Assembly: GCA_035609245.1 (NCBI GenBank)
Contig: CP141202.1
Location: 744,001-808,000 of the forward strand
Direction: 5' to 3'
DNA length: 64,000 nt
Source of the DNA: Bacteroidales bacterium MB20-C3-3
GTDB lineage: Bacteria; Bacteroidota; Bacteroidia; Bacteroidales; UBA932
The stretch's first letter is position 1, and the number at the start of each line of letters is the position of its first letter. Positions 44,435 through 53,946 of this stretch are shown here, in pieces. Both the position numbers and the translations under genes were made by a program. A model generated the notes under the pieces. The model did no database searches, was not told the origin of the DNA, and was given only the letters and a program-made list of their open reading frames with translations.

Positions 44435-44501
44435 AAGCCGTGGATTGTCTAAATATTGATAATCTGGGACTTAGAACCGTGCGGGTTTCGCAAAAATCAA
44501 C

Positions 44502-44570
44502 TGCCGAATGGCTAACATAAAGCCGGGCGGGCGGGTAACCGCCTGGCCTCCCGCCCGGCACCATATAAAT
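44502..44570 (-). repeat. Family D hairpin repeat D4
   Basis: CTGCCGAATGGCTAA, then GGGCGGGCGGGTAACCGCC and CCCGCCCGGCACCATATAAA: reverse orientation of D2/D8/D10. Confidence 0.7.
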
Positions 44571-44588
44571 GCCTCCGTTCCGCAGCAG

Positions 44589-44718
44589 GGTTGACAGGGA
44601 TATTCGTTTATGTTCTTAAAAGACAAGCAATTGAAAATCATATTTTAAAAAACTTTTCAAAAAACCAATTTTTAAGTGTCTAACTCCCTGTTAGATAAAC
44701 GAATATCCCTGTCAAACC
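44589..44718 (+). repeat. Family A element A3 (130 bp)
   Basis: Starts GGTTGACAGGGATATTCG, ends CGAATATCCCTGTCAAACC. Interior contains AAAACTTTTCAAAAAACCAA and CCTGTTAGATAAACG, shared with A5. Confidence 0.85.
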
Positions 44719-44803
44719 GCCAAGTTTATAAGGTGCTTCGCAGTTTATACGGCCGGTTCCCGGCCGGTTTAAGTGGTGCTTCGCAGGCTTAGCCGTTCGG
44801 CAG
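44719..44803 (+). repeat. Family D hairpin repeat D5, overlapping the GNAT stop
   Basis: TTTATAAGGTGCTTCGCAG, inner stem CGGCCGGTTCCCGGCCGG, a second GGTGCTTCGCAG, then TTAGCCGTTCGGCA. The final TTAGCCGTTCGGCAG, read on the minus strand, encodes Leu-Pro-Asn-Gly-stop of the GNAT gene. Confidence 0.75.
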
Positions 44804-45307
44804 TAAGATTTTCTGCATAAGAATGTCAGTCTGGAGATCCTGGCCAAGACGAAATGTGTGCTTGCCAAAGTACTGAAAGATATTTTGCTTGTAGAAATCG
44901 ATAGCATTGTAGTTGCGCTCCCAGACACCCAGCCAGAGAATTGGGGCGCGCCTGGAGAGGGCAAGCTGAATAGAAAAATCAAGAAGGTATCGGCCTATAC
45001 CTTTGCACTGAAACTTACTCAGAACATAAATTCTCTCAAGCTCCACATTAAGGAAATTAAGTTTCAGATAAGCAGCCGGTTCGAAATCAGTGGCAGACTC
45101 AGCATCAAGAAATAGAAAGTAAAACTCAGAATTCGGGTTCTCAAGTTCCCGGCTGAGAGCCTCAAGAGAGAGGCTATTCTCAAGATAATCAATAATATTC
45201 TGATGAGTATTACTCATCCAAAAGGTCTCATAAAATGTCCTGCGGCTGATTCGTTGGAGAGATTCAATCTCATCGGCCTTAACCCGCCTTACCAAAAACT
45301 TATCCAT
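44789..45307 (-). CDS. GNAT family N-acetyltransferase
   Basis: 172 aa. Acetyl-CoA-binding motif A ELERIYVLSKFQCKGIGRYLLDF has the V-x3-x-Q-G-x-G pattern; the start (VRRVKADEIESLQRISRRTFYETF) and ending (WERNYNAIDFYKQNIFQYFGKH) are typical of the spermidine/spermine and ribosomal-alanine type. Substrate unknown. The last residues LPNG and the stop come from repeat D5. Confidence 0.85.
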   Translation of the reverse strand: MDKFLVRRVKADEIESLQRISRRTFYETFWMSNTHQNIIDYLENSLSLEALSRELENPNSEFYFLFLDAESATDFEPAAYLKLNFLNVELERIYVLSKFQCKGIGRYLLDFSIQLALSRRAPILWLGVWERNYNAIDFYKQNIFQYFGKHTFRLGQDLQTDILMQKILLPNG

Positions 45308-45340
45308 AACTTAATTTTCTTAATTAAAATTAATAAAAAA

Positions 45341-46204
45341 TTAAGTTTTGCACACTTTTCTTATGTTTTCAAATGACCTGGGAACCAAATACTTAATTTG
45401 CGAGTAAGTCGCATGACAGTTAAACCTTAAAGACTTAATTATAAAAGCTACCTCTTCCCTATCTATATCCCTGATTATTCGGTTCTTAAGCAATGAATTA
45501 AAATAACTAAAAACCTTATCATCCGGTGTGCGTTTCCTTAGCGGAACCTTACCATCCTTAAAAATCGGCTTAAATTCATTTACCTCTTTGTTAAGTGTGT
45601 ATGCCGATGAGTAGTTGGATAGTGCATAGGAGGCATCAACTTCAATGTATTTATCAAGAAGGTGTCTGCCACCGGAAAAATACTGGTTCGCCGAACTCCA
45701 GAAATACTCCTCGTGCACCCGGCACATATTCGCTCGTTTGGCATTGCTAAGCAGATAGAGAAAAGTCTCCTTGATTAAACTGCTTTTATAAAGCGGCGAG
45801 CTGCCGAAAGGTGTATCAAAGACCGATTTAATTACCGGATACTGTCTTTTATACCACATTGTATATCTGAACATTATCTGCCCCATAAGCCGGGTAATGT
45901 TCTCGGTTTTACACAAAAAATGGAAATGGTTATCTAATAAAATATACCCCAGCAGACTCGACCCTGTTTCCTTAAACACCTCATTAGTAATAATAAGGAA
46001 CATAATTCTATCATCATCCTTTAGAAAAACTAACCGGCTCTGATAGCCCCTGACATAGACATGAAAAAAACCACTTAGAACTCTCTTCCTCCTCCTTGCC
46101 CTTCTTTTTCCTCCGGATCTGTTTCTATTAACCTCCTTTTGAACTTTTCTCTGCATAAGAAGACTCTCAAATTTCCTTTCTATCATCTCATTAAACTCCT
46201 CCAC
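45341..46204 (-). CDS. REP-associated (RAYT-like) Y1 transposase 1
   Basis: 287 aa. IS200-like Y1 domain: a basic N-terminus (NRNRSGGKRRARRRKR), FFHVYVRGYQSRLVF, the HUH motif as DNHFHFL, and a likely nucleophile in FLYLLSNAKRANMC. A C-terminal helix-turn-helix follows (ATYSQIKYLVPRSFENIRKVC), as in RAYTs with a DnaA-like tail. Single gene, no flanking IS ends, consistent with a domesticated RAYT acting on short palindromes. Three repeat families lie within 1.1 kb. Confidence 0.78.
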   Translation of the reverse strand: MEEFNEMIERKFESLLMQRKVQKEVNRNRSGGKRRARRRKRVLSGFFHVYVRGYQSRLVFLKDDDRIMFLIITNEVFKETGSSLLGYILLDNHFHFLCKTENITRLMGQIMFRYTMWYKRQYPVIKSVFDTPFGSSPLYKSSLIKETFLYLLSNAKRANMCRVHEEYFWSSANQYFSGGRHLLDKYIEVDASYALSNYSSAYTLNKEVNEFKPIFKDGKVPLRKRTPDDKVFSYFNSLLKNRIIRDIDREEVAFIIKSLRFNCHATYSQIKYLVPRSFENIRKVCKT

Positions 46205-46318
46205 TGAAAAAATAAGTTTGAGCTAAGTTATGGATAAGAAAACAGACAAGCCGATTTTAAGTATTTAAAATCGGCTATAAATAATTAGCTTTTCTTCTGG
46301 CAAATTTATATTATTTGA

Positions 46319-46972
46319 TCACCTTAAATCATTAATAAAATATCCGGAAGGGTATGGCTCCGCCAGGCGAAAAGAGGATGGAGCTAACGGCTGACCGGAT
46401 GAAGTGAATTTTGATATAATAATTGTATATACAGTATTATCCTTAGCAGTGTATCTGACCAGTCTCGGATTATATGAACCAGATTCAATACCCAAAGTAA
46501 TTGTTTTATATGCTGTATGTTTATTCTTTGGTTTCAACTCTATAGTATACAAGCCCTTATTATCCAGTGACGATTTTTCTGAAAAGGTATACCCTTTATC
46601 AATAGAGCCAAAAAAGCCCATAGGATTTTCAACTATATCAGTATGGCCGGGATCATGATGGAAAATTGAAATCTCTTTACCAGAATGGTTGACGATCCAT
46701 TTAGTTTCACCATCACAAAATAACTCAAGTTCATTGTTTTCCATTTTATATGCACCACCTGATGCTACCACACTACCTTTATAACTACCTGAACCAGATA
46801 TCATTTCAAACTCCATAGTTACCAAACTCTTGCTCTTGATATTGTTTGTAAAAGAGTTAAGCAGATCCTGCGTCTTTAAGGTTTTTGCTTGGGCTTGTAT
46901 TTGGGTATGAGCCGACACTTGGATCAGTAAAAAAACAAAAAAGAAAAGAAAAGTGTTGACAGGGATTTTCAT
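46319..46972 (-). CDS. LolA-like outer-membrane lipoprotein carrier
   Basis: 217 aa with a signal peptide (TFLFFFVFLLIQVSAHTQIQA). The LolA-type incomplete beta-barrel pattern is visible: LKTQDLLNSF, MEFEMISGSGSYKGSVVASGGAYKM, FCDGETKWIVNHSGKEISI, and a hydrophobic Pro-Met at NPMGFFGS. Would shuttle lipoproteins or lipids in the periplasm. The ATG and the next codons (MKIPVN) lie inside the terminus of repeat A4, so the present start was created by that repeat. Confidence 0.8.
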   Translation of the reverse strand: MKIPVNTFLFFFVFLLIQVSAHTQIQAQAKTLKTQDLLNSFTNNIKSKSLVTMEFEMISGSGSYKGSVVASGGAYKMENNELELFCDGETKWIVNHSGKEISIFHHDPGHTDIVENPMGFFGSIDKGYTFSEKSSLDNKGLYTIELKPKNKHTAYKTITLGIESGSYNPRLVRYTAKDNTVYTIIISKFTSSGQPLAPSSFRLAEPYPSGYFINDLR

Positions 46973-47083
46973 TTATATTACAGACAATCAGGTGTTTATA
47001 ATTATGTTTTTATAAAACTTTTTCAAAATCACATTGCTAACAGCCTTACAATGTGATATTTATACGAATATCCCACTCAAACC
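46955..47083 (-). repeat. Family A element A4 (129 bp, diverged)
   Basis: Ends GTTGACAGGGATTTTCAT and ACGAATATCCCACTCAAACC. The changed terminus (ATTCG to TTTCA) supplies the CAT that is the LolA start codon on the minus strand. Confidence 0.75.
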
Positions 47084-47084
47084 C

Positions 47085-47148
47085 CCGGCGGGCGGGAAGG
47101 CGAGCGGGCGGGCGGGCGGCGGGCGGGCCGCCCGCCCGCTTCGCGGGT
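47085..47148. repeat. GC-rich hairpin tract behind ftsK
   Basis: Almost pure G/C, repeats of GGCGGGCGGGC, then CCCGCTTCGCGGG, a perfect hairpin with a TTC loop, 2 nt from the ftsK stop. Likely a terminator-like structure and related to the in-gene TTC hairpins. Confidence 0.65.
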
Positions 47149-47149
47149 T

Positions 47150-49705
47150 CTAATCCAGACTCGCGAGTATGCGGTCAAGGGAGTTGAAGTCCGTGATGAG
47201 GACCTGGCGGGCCTTGCTACCTTCGCTTGGGCCGACAATGCCGGCGGCTTCAAGCTGGTCCATTATGCGGCCGGCTCGGTTGTATCCAAGGTTCATCCGT
47301 CTCTGGATGAGAGATGTAGATCCCTGCTGATACTGAACCACAAGTTTAGCCGCTTCGTCAAAGAGCTTATCTCGCTTGCCAAGGTCAACCTCGCCGGCCA
47401 TGGCCTCTCCCTCCTCTCCTGCATATTCAGGCAAATAGTGTGCCGTTGAGTAGCCCCTCTGATCGCTGATAAACTGTACAACTCGGTCAATCTCTTTGGT
47501 CTCAATAAGAGCACACTGCACACGGGTGAGTTCGGCACCGGACATAAAGAGCATATCTCCGCGACCGATAAGCTGATTGGCACCGGTAGTATCGAGTATG
47601 GTGCGGGAGTCAATGCTTGATATAACTTTGAAAGCGATTCGGGCTGGGAAGTTTGCTTTGATAAGGCCTGTAATTATATTAGTGGTTGGACGCTGGGTAG
47701 CTATTACAAGGTGAATGCCGATAGCCCGGGCCAGCTGGGCGAGCCTGGTCAGAGGCTCCTCCACCTCCCGCCCGGCGGTCATAAGCAGGTCTGCATACTC
47801 GTCAATAACCACTACAATAAATGGCATAAACCTGTGTCCCTTAAGAGGATTCAGTCTTCTTGAGAGGAATTTTTCATTGTACTCTTTAATGTTGCGTACA
47901 TGGGCAGTTTTCAGAAGATCGTAACGGGAATCCATCTCAATTGTCAGGGACTTGAGAGTATATACAACTTTCTGTGTATCAGTAATTATAGCCTCCTCTG
48001 CATCAGGAAGTTTTGCAAGGAAATGGTGTTCTATTTTAGAGTAGAGCGAGAGCTCAACCTTCTTTGGATCCACAAGCACAAATTTCATCTCAGAGGGGTG
48101 CTTTGTGTAAAGGAGGGAGGTAATAATTGCATTAAGACCTACAGATTTACCCTGACCGGTAGCACCGGCAACAAGCAGGTGAGGCATTTTGGCAAGGTCA
48201 AAAGTAAGAGGCTCGTTTGAAATGGTACGGCCGAGAACAATTGGGAGCTCGTAGCCGGAGTTTCTGAATTTATCCTCCATAAGCATAGTCTTGAGAGGTA
48301 CTACACTCGGCTTTGAATTTGCAACCTCAATACCCACACTGTTGGTTCCCGGTATTGGTGCGATTATACGCACACCCCTTGCGGCAAGAGACATTGCGAT
48401 ATCATCCTCAAGTCTTTTAATCTGAGATATCCTGACACCCGCAGACGGGGTGATTTCATACATAGTAACAGTTGGGCCTGTTCTGGCTGTAATTCTGTCA
48501 ATGCCTATTTTATAGTCGCCGAGAGTCTTAACAATTCTCCTCTTGTTCATCTCCAGCTCCTCCCTTGAGACCTCAAAGCGTTTGTCACGGTAGTCATCAA
48601 GCAGCTCTATGCCGGGTGATTTGTAACTTGAGAGGTCAAGTCTTGGGTCAAAAAGAGTATCAAGAGATCCGGGAGGTATATCCTTAAGGAAGTCCTGGGA
48701 GGAGTCATCTGTATCTTCAGTATTCTCGTCTTCCTGAATTGTCTCTTCACCTGAGATATCTTCGTTAAAAATATCGATTGGGGTCTCAAGTGGGATTTCG
48801 AGAGGAATTTCACCTGTGGCGGCTGCACCCGCAGCGCTTCCCGCTGCCGCCTCCGCCGCACCGGGACAGGCCGCCTCGCTCCGCTCGGCCGCCTCATCAC
48901 CCGCAACACCCCCATCACCATCAATTATCAACTCAAACGGATCCTCCGGATCCTCACCCGCTGCCGCAGCAACATCGGCACCCGCAACTGCATCGGCCTC
49001 AAGCGGCTTCTCCTTTGGTTTGCGGTGGAAAATGGCAGCAATACCCATATTGAACCAGCTCACAAAACGGTAACTGCACAAAAAGAGCCACAGGACAAGG
49101 ATTGTGGAGACCAGCAACCCGGCTCCGGTAGCGCCAATCATTGAGATAAGCCATTCATTCACATAGTAACCGTAAGAGCCCCCTGCGCCATTGCCAAACC
49201 AGTCCACAAAACGGGTAAAACCAAATATGTAGGAGAAAAATACTGAAATAATAATGGCGCCGAAAGCAGAGAGGAAAAAGAGTCTCAGAAGTCGCACCCT
49301 CTTAATTCTAAGAGAGAAAATAGCAACCGCACCAAAGAAAAATGGAATAACAAATGCGCCAAGTCCGAATAATTTTGAAATTAGCAAATTAGACCACAGA
49401 AAGCCCACCTTTCCACCACCATTCTCAACCGGAACAATATTATTCCAGAATTCAGGATTTGAAAGAAGCGACTGATCCTCGGCCCATGTGAAAATATATG
49501 ATATCAGAGCTATAAAAGTATAGACCGAGAGCCCTCCAAAGAAGAGCCCCGTAATAAGGCGTGCTGCCTCCATCCCTTTGGGCGGGGGTGCGTTTTCACC
49601 TGTTTTTGAGCGTGAAGTCCTAACCTTTGGTTTAGAAGCTGTACTTTTTGAGGTACTCTCTTTTGCGCCATTTTCTTTTGTGCCGTTTTCCTTGTTGCTG
49701 GCCAT
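47150..49705 (-). CDS. ftsK: DNA translocase FtsK/SpoIIIE
   Basis: 851 aa. Four N-terminal helices (about 45-220), a variable linker, then the motor: VAGATGQGKSVGLNA (Walker A), VVVIDEYADLLM (Walker B), and a C-terminal gamma winged helix (LIQRRMNLGYNRAGRIMDQL). Moves chromosome ends at division and activates XerCD. The linker about residues 235-298 contains a GC-rich Ala/Gly/Glu insert with hairpins (GCAGCG-CTTCC-CGCTGC). 40 nt from murA. Confidence 0.94.
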   Translation of the reverse strand: MASNKENGTKENGAKESTSKSTASKPKVRTSRSKTGENAPPPKGMEAARLITGLFFGGLSVYTFIALISYIFTWAEDQSLLSNPEFWNNIVPVENGGGKVGFLWSNLLISKLFGLGAFVIPFFFGAVAIFSLRIKRVRLLRLFFLSAFGAIIISVFFSYIFGFTRFVDWFGNGAGGSYGYYVNEWLISMIGATGAGLLVSTILVLWLFLCSYRFVSWFNMGIAAIFHRKPKEKPLEADAVAGADVAAAAGEDPEDPFELIIDGDGGVAGDEAAERSEAACPGAAEAAAGSAAGAAATGEIPLEIPLETPIDIFNEDISGEETIQEDENTEDTDDSSQDFLKDIPPGSLDTLFDPRLDLSSYKSPGIELLDDYRDKRFEVSREELEMNKRRIVKTLGDYKIGIDRITARTGPTVTMYEITPSAGVRISQIKRLEDDIAMSLAARGVRIIAPIPGTNSVGIEVANSKPSVVPLKTMLMEDKFRNSGYELPIVLGRTISNEPLTFDLAKMPHLLVAGATGQGKSVGLNAIITSLLYTKHPSEMKFVLVDPKKVELSLYSKIEHHFLAKLPDAEEAIITDTQKVVYTLKSLTIEMDSRYDLLKTAHVRNIKEYNEKFLSRRLNPLKGHRFMPFIVVVIDEYADLLMTAGREVEEPLTRLAQLARAIGIHLVIATQRPTTNIITGLIKANFPARIAFKVISSIDSRTILDTTGANQLIGRGDMLFMSGAELTRVQCALIETKEIDRVVQFISDQRGYSTAHYLPEYAGEEGEAMAGEVDLGKRDKLFDEAAKLVVQYQQGSTSLIQRRMNLGYNRAGRIMDQLEAAGIVGPSEGSKARQVLITDFNSLDRILASLD

Positions 49706-49745
49706 ATTCGTTTCTCTTCCTTAAAAATTTTAGAATTGACAATGA

Positions 49746-51212
49746 TTAGAGACGCTCTATTTTTGCCCCTATTGCGTTTAGTCTTCTGTCTATATCCTGA
49801 TACCCTCTGTCAATCTGCTCAATATTTTCAATTATTGAAGTCCCCTTTGCAGACATTGCCGCAATAAGCATTGCAATACCGGCCCTGATATCGGGAGAGA
49901 CCATCCTGGTACCCCTCAGGCAAAACTCCCTGTTGTGACCAATAATTGTTGCCCGGTGAGGGTCGCACAAAATAATCTGAGCACCCATATCAATAAGCTT
50001 GTCCACAAAAAAGAGCCTGCTCTCAAACATCTTCTGATGAATAAGAACACTCCCCTTCGCCTGAGTAGCAACCACAAGGAATACCGAGAGCAGGTCAGGT
50101 GTAAGACCCGGCCATGGCGCATCCGCAATAGTCATAATTGAGCCATCCATAAAACTCTCAATCTCATAATGATCGTGCTGAGGAATATAGATATCATCTC
50201 CTCTTCGCTCAACAGTAATTCCAAGGCGGCGGAACTGAGCAGGTATAATACCCAGCTCATCGTAGGCTACATTTTTGATTGTGATCTCGCTGCCGGTCAT
50301 GGCGGCGAGCCCTATAAAGCTGCCAACCTCAATCATATCAGGGAGGATGGTATGCTCTGTTCCGCCCAGCGACTCAACACCCTCAATAACGAGACGATTT
50401 GAGCTGATTCCGGAAATTTTCGCACCCATTCTCACAAGCATTTTGCAAAGTTGCTGAAGGTATGGTTCGCAAGCTGCATTATAAATAATTGTAGTCCCCT
50501 TTGCAAGAACAGCAGCCATGACAATATTTGCAGTACCGGTTACAGATGCCTCATCAAGAAGCATATAGGCACCATTAAGACCATCCTTTGCAGTGATCTC
50601 AAAATATGAAGCACCCTGCTGCCAGTTAAGTTTTGCACCAAGATTCTCAAAACCAATAAGATGAGTATCAAGCCTTCTTCTGCCAATCTTGTCACCGCCC
50701 GGTTTAGGCATATAGGCAAAGCCGAATCTTGCGAGCAGCGGACCGGTAAGCATCACAGAGCCACGAAGCGCGGAGGACTTCCTGCGGAACTCCTCGCTGC
50801 GGACAAAATCAAGATTGATGTTGCGGGCAGTGAAGGCGTATGAGCGGGAGATGAGGCGGGCGGCGCCGGCTTCGCCGGCAGGGCTGCCGTGGGCAGCCCC
50901 GGAAGCGGCTCGCGCCGCTTCCGCGCCGCCCGCTCCCCCGCCTGTCTCGCCTCCCCCGCCTGCGGCGGCAGGAGCCGGAGCTCCGGCCGCCGCTTCCGCC
51001 GCCGCCTCGCCCAGCTCCTCCACCACAACACCCAGATCCCCAAGCATCTCCACCAATTTCATCACATCCAGAATATCAGGCACATTATGCACAACCACCC
51101 TTTCCGGAGTAAGTAACACCGCCGATAATATTTGAAGCGCCTCATTCTTAGCACCCTGCGGAACCAACTCGCCCTTAAGCCGATGCCCGCCCTCAACTCT
51201 GAATACTGCCAT
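49746..51212 (-). CDS. murA: UDP-N-acetylglucosamine 1-carboxyvinyltransferase
   Basis: 488 aa, longer than the usual 420-435. Lys22 and Asn23 (GAKNEAL) are conserved; PGGDKIGRRRLDTH at about 171-184 replaces the active-site Cys (PGGC) with Asp174, the change known to make MurA insensitive to fosfomycin. SVTGTANIVMAAV and the C-terminal DRGYQDIDRRLNAIGAKI are family blocks. First step of peptidoglycan precursor synthesis. The extra length is an Ala/Gly/Glu stretch at about residues 68-122, encoded by GC-rich DNA with several palindromes, in an otherwise moderate-GC gene. Confidence 0.95.
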   Translation of the reverse strand: MAVFRVEGGHRLKGELVPQGAKNEALQILSAVLLTPERVVVHNVPDILDVMKLVEMLGDLGVVVEELGEAAAEAAAGAPAPAAAGGGGETGGGAGGAEAARAASGAAHGSPAGEAGAARLISRSYAFTARNINLDFVRSEEFRRKSSALRGSVMLTGPLLARFGFAYMPKPGGDKIGRRRLDTHLIGFENLGAKLNWQQGASYFEITAKDGLNGAYMLLDEASVTGTANIVMAAVLAKGTTIIYNAACEPYLQQLCKMLVRMGAKISGISSNRLVIEGVESLGGTEHTILPDMIEVGSFIGLAAMTGSEITIKNVAYDELGIIPAQFRRLGITVERRGDDIYIPQHDHYEIESFMDGSIMTIADAPWPGLTPDLLSVFLVVATQAKGSVLIHQKMFESRLFFVDKLIDMGAQIILCDPHRATIIGHNREFCLRGTRMVSPDIRAGIAMLIAAMSAKGTSIIENIEQIDRGYQDIDRRLNAIGAKIERL

Positions 51213-51229
51213 ATTTATATCTGATTTAT

Positions 51230-51910
51230 TTATCCAATTTTATTTCTGCCCTTATTGTTATTGCGAAACTTCAGGTTACGATTCCTGTGCTGATTATCCC
51301 TGTGCTGAGGATTGTGACCACCCTCTTTGTTGAAGCTGTGGCCCCCCTCCTTAAAGTTGTGCACACCCTCCTTATGAATCCCGATATGAATATTTGGCCC
51401 TACAACAAGTTTTCCGCCGGACAACCTCTTGATGTCCGCAAAAATTGTCTCCTCAGTTACCGAATCCTTGTTCCATATAAGATACTGCTGTCTCATATAG
51501 TTAGCCAGAACCCTCACCATATTATCCTTAACCTCGCCATCCTCCTTGGCAGCCACCATATCAATCATATTCTGGATATTTCTTCCATAGTGAGCAGCCT
51601 TTAAAGGGGTAGTCTCAAGCGGAATAGGATGAGGTTTTGTTGAAAAAGTCTCCTTGGTGGGAGTTGGATAAGGTGATTCGATATCAATATCAAAATCAGA
51701 AATTATCTGGACATGATCCCACAACTTGTGTCTGAAATCACTGATATCCCTCAGCGAAGGATTTAAAATCCCCATAACCGTAAGAACAGTCTTAATCTGC
51801 TCATTGCGCTTCTCCTTGTCCTCTATCCCCTTCACATACTCAATCATCTTCTGGACATTCCTGCCGTACTCCGGCATAATAAGCTTTTTCCTTTGTGTAT
51901 TGTAATCCAT
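51230..51910 (-). CDS. DUF4290 domain protein
   Basis: 226 aa. Starts MDYNTQRKKLIMPEYGRNVQ and shows the repeated YGR(N)..M motif (YGRNVQKMIEYV; YGRNIQNMIDMV) of DUF4290, a Bacteroidota family always beside murA. The C-terminus is a His/Asn/Arg-rich tail (EGGHSFNKEGGHNPQHRDNQ), disordered and likely RNA- or metal-binding. Function unknown. Confidence 0.88.
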   Translation of the reverse strand: MDYNTQRKKLIMPEYGRNVQKMIEYVKGIEDKEKRNEQIKTVLTVMGILNPSLRDISDFRHKLWDHVQIISDFDIDIESPYPTPTKETFSTKPHPIPLETTPLKAAHYGRNIQNMIDMVAAKEDGEVKDNMVRVLANYMRQQYLIWNKDSVTEETIFADIKRLSGGKLVVGPNIHIGIHKEGVHNFKEGGHSFNKEGGHNPQHRDNQHRNRNLKFRNNNKGRNKIG

Positions 51911-51943
51911 TTCTAGAATTGTTAATCAAATTTCTGATTCTAT

Positions 51944-52477
51944 TTATTTTTTGCGGGTACTCCCGGCAGCCGCCGGAGCACCTTCGCCAGGCTTCTCCAC
52001 CCGCCCAATATTCTCTAACTCAACACAGATCTTTGCACCAAGCTCCTCAAGATAGAGAGAGGCCACCTTACTATCGGCCCAAAGCACCCTACCCTCCCTC
52101 TTCTCAAAAGAGCCGCATAAAATCTGCACCCTGTCACCCGATGTTACAAGCTCCCTGTTTTCGGCATAAACAAGAAACTCCCTTATTGCCTCTATCTCCT
52201 CATCCCTTACCCTGGCGGGACGCCTGTCGTACCAAATAAAATTGGCAACACCGGGTATCTGCTTCAAATTATAGAGAGTATGCTCGTCGCACTTAACAAA
52301 TACATACGACCTGAATAGCGGCTCCTCTACAACCTTGATTCTGTCACTCCACTTTCTTTTAAGTCTGTGAAGCGGGAGATATACCTCAACCCCCCCCTTT
52401 TCAACACCCTCCGCCTCAATCCTGGCAGCAACTTGTTTCTCCGCCCTTGCAGCAGTGTAAAGAACATACCAGCTCAT
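51944..52477 (-). CDS. UpxY-type NusG paralogue (transcription antiterminator)
   Basis: 177 aa. NGN domain WYVLYTAARAEKQVAARIE, EVYLPLHRLKRKWSDRIKVVEEPLFRSYVFVK, and a KOW motif (GDRVQILCGSFEKREGRV). These specialised NusG proteins let RNA polymerase read through long polysaccharide operons in Bacteroides. It is directly upstream (10 nt gap, same strand) downstream of the UDP-sugar dehydrogenase gene. The C-terminal tail GEGAPAAAGSTRKK is a short Ala-rich addition. Confidence 0.88.
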   Translation of the reverse strand: MSWYVLYTAARAEKQVAARIEAEGVEKGGVEVYLPLHRLKRKWSDRIKVVEEPLFRSYVFVKCDEHTLYNLKQIPGVANFIWYDRRPARVRDEEIEAIREFLVYAENRELVTSGDRVQILCGSFEKREGRVLWADSKVASLYLEELGAKICVELENIGRVEKPGEGAPAAAGSTRKK

Positions 52478-52486
52478 AATTACCTC

Positions 52487-53875
52487 TTATAAAGACCAGT
52501 ACATAAACTTCGCCTCCATCTCCCTGAAGAGTCCTCTAACATCAACAAAGAGTCCCCCCTCAGCAAGCAAGGCCGATAGCCCTTTCACCCCCATCTCTCT
52601 GTACTCTTTATGAGCAACAGCAAGAATTACAGCATCATACATCCCCTCCGCCTTTGGCTCAAGCACAATTCCGTACTCATCCAGCACCTCGGCACCATCC
52701 GCCTTAGGATCAACAACATCCACCTGTAAATTGTACGACTGAAGCTCATTCACAATATCAGCCACCCGAGTATTTCTTATATCAGAGACATTCTCCTTGT
52801 ATGTGAAACCTAAGACCAGAACCCGCAATCCTGCCCTGCTGGCGGCGGGCGCAGCGGCCCCGGCCGCTGTGCCGCCCGGCCCGGCTCCTGACGGAGCCGC
52901 GCCCGCCGCCCCGCTCACCACTCGCGCCCCGAGCAACCGCTTCACCGTCTGCTTCGCAATATACCCACCCATCGAATCATTCACAAACCTCCCGCTCGCC
53001 ACCATCTGAGTATGATACTTAAGCGCAGCAGCCTTATGTACAAGATAGTACGGATCCACGCCGATGCAATGTCCCCCTACCAGCCCCGGTGTAAACGGAA
53101 GAAAATTCCATTTAGTCCCCGCAGCCTTAAGCACATCATAAGTATTTATCCCCATCCTGTTAAACAGAATCGAGAGCTCATTCATAAGCGCAATATTAAC
53201 ATCACGCTGAGTATTCTCAATAATTTTTGCAGCCTCAGCCACCTTCATTGCCGGAGCCCTGTGCACACCCGCCTTCACAACCAGCTCATAGACACGAGCC
53301 ACCAGATCAAGCGTCTCACCATCACACCCCGACACAATCTTCACAGTGTTCTGCAACGAATGCTCAGTATCACCCGGATTTATCCTCTCAGGCGAATACC
53401 CCACCTTAAAATCCACCCCACACTTCAACCCGCTGAGAGACTCAAGCACAGGCACACACTCCTCCTCGGTACACCCCGGATAAACCGTCGACTCATAAAC
53501 AACCACATCCCCCCTCTTCAAATATTTACCCACACTTTTAGTAGCACTCAACAACGGCGATAAATCAGGCTTGTTATGCCTGTCAACCGGAGTCGGCACA
53601 GCCACCACAATAAACCGAGCCCCCTTCAGCTCCGCCGGATTTGTCGTAAACGAAATCCTCCTCCCCGAAAACGAATCGGCACCAATCTCCCCGTTAGGAT
53701 CAACCCCCTTCCACAACTTCGCCACCAGCGCCTCATCCACATCCACCCCCACAACATCCACAAACCTCGCAAACTCCAGAGCCAGAGGCAACCCCACATA
53801 ACCCAACCCCACAACCGCCAGCTTCACCCTCCCCTCCTTAAGTTCACCATAAATCTTACTATATAAAATATCCAT
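52487..53875 (-). CDS. UDP-sugar dehydrogenase (WbpO/TviB/WecC type)
   Basis: 462 aa from the second Met. NAD-binding LAVVGLGYVGLPLA; catalytic Cys in GGHCIGVDPYYLVHKA; NTQRDVNIALMNELSILF; the third domain starts at VLVLGFTYKENVSDIRNTR. Oxidises UDP-HexNAc to the uronic acid for surface polysaccharide; UDP-GlcNAc/GalNAc/ManNAc specificity is not determined. An Ala/Gly/Pro insert, about residues 318-349, between helix and VLVLGF strand, is GC-rich with GGCTCC-TGAC-GGAGCC. Confidence 0.92.
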   Translation of the reverse strand: MDILYSKIYGELKEGRVKLAVVGLGYVGLPLALEFARFVDVVGVDVDEALVAKLWKGVDPNGEIGADSFSGRRISFTTNPAELKGARFIVVAVPTPVDRHNKPDLSPLLSATKSVGKYLKRGDVVVYESTVYPGCTEEECVPVLESLSGLKCGVDFKVGYSPERINPGDTEHSLQNTVKIVSGCDGETLDLVARVYELVVKAGVHRAPAMKVAEAAKIIENTQRDVNIALMNELSILFNRMGINTYDVLKAAGTKWNFLPFTPGLVGGHCIGVDPYYLVHKAAALKYHTQMVASGRFVNDSMGGYIAKQTVKRLLGARVVSGAAGAAPSGAGPGGTAAGAAAPAASRAGLRVLVLGFTYKENVSDIRNTRVADIVNELQSYNLQVDVVDPKADGAEVLDEYGIVLEPKAEGMYDAVILAVAHKEYREMGVKGLSALLAEGGLFVDVRGLFREMEAKFMYWSL

Positions 53876-53946
53876 CACACCATAATTTTCTCATACAAAG
53901 ATAAAAAAAGAGACCGACTAAATACCACCTTCCCCCTCTTTTCTGC

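Noticed and set aside
48778-49073. Long Pro/Ala-rich frames opposite ftsK
   Set aside because: Shadows of the GC-rich insert; the sense strand is clearly ftsK. The same applies to frames opposite murA (50753-51135), the dehydrogenase (53012-53866) and the methyltransferase gene (40123-40713).
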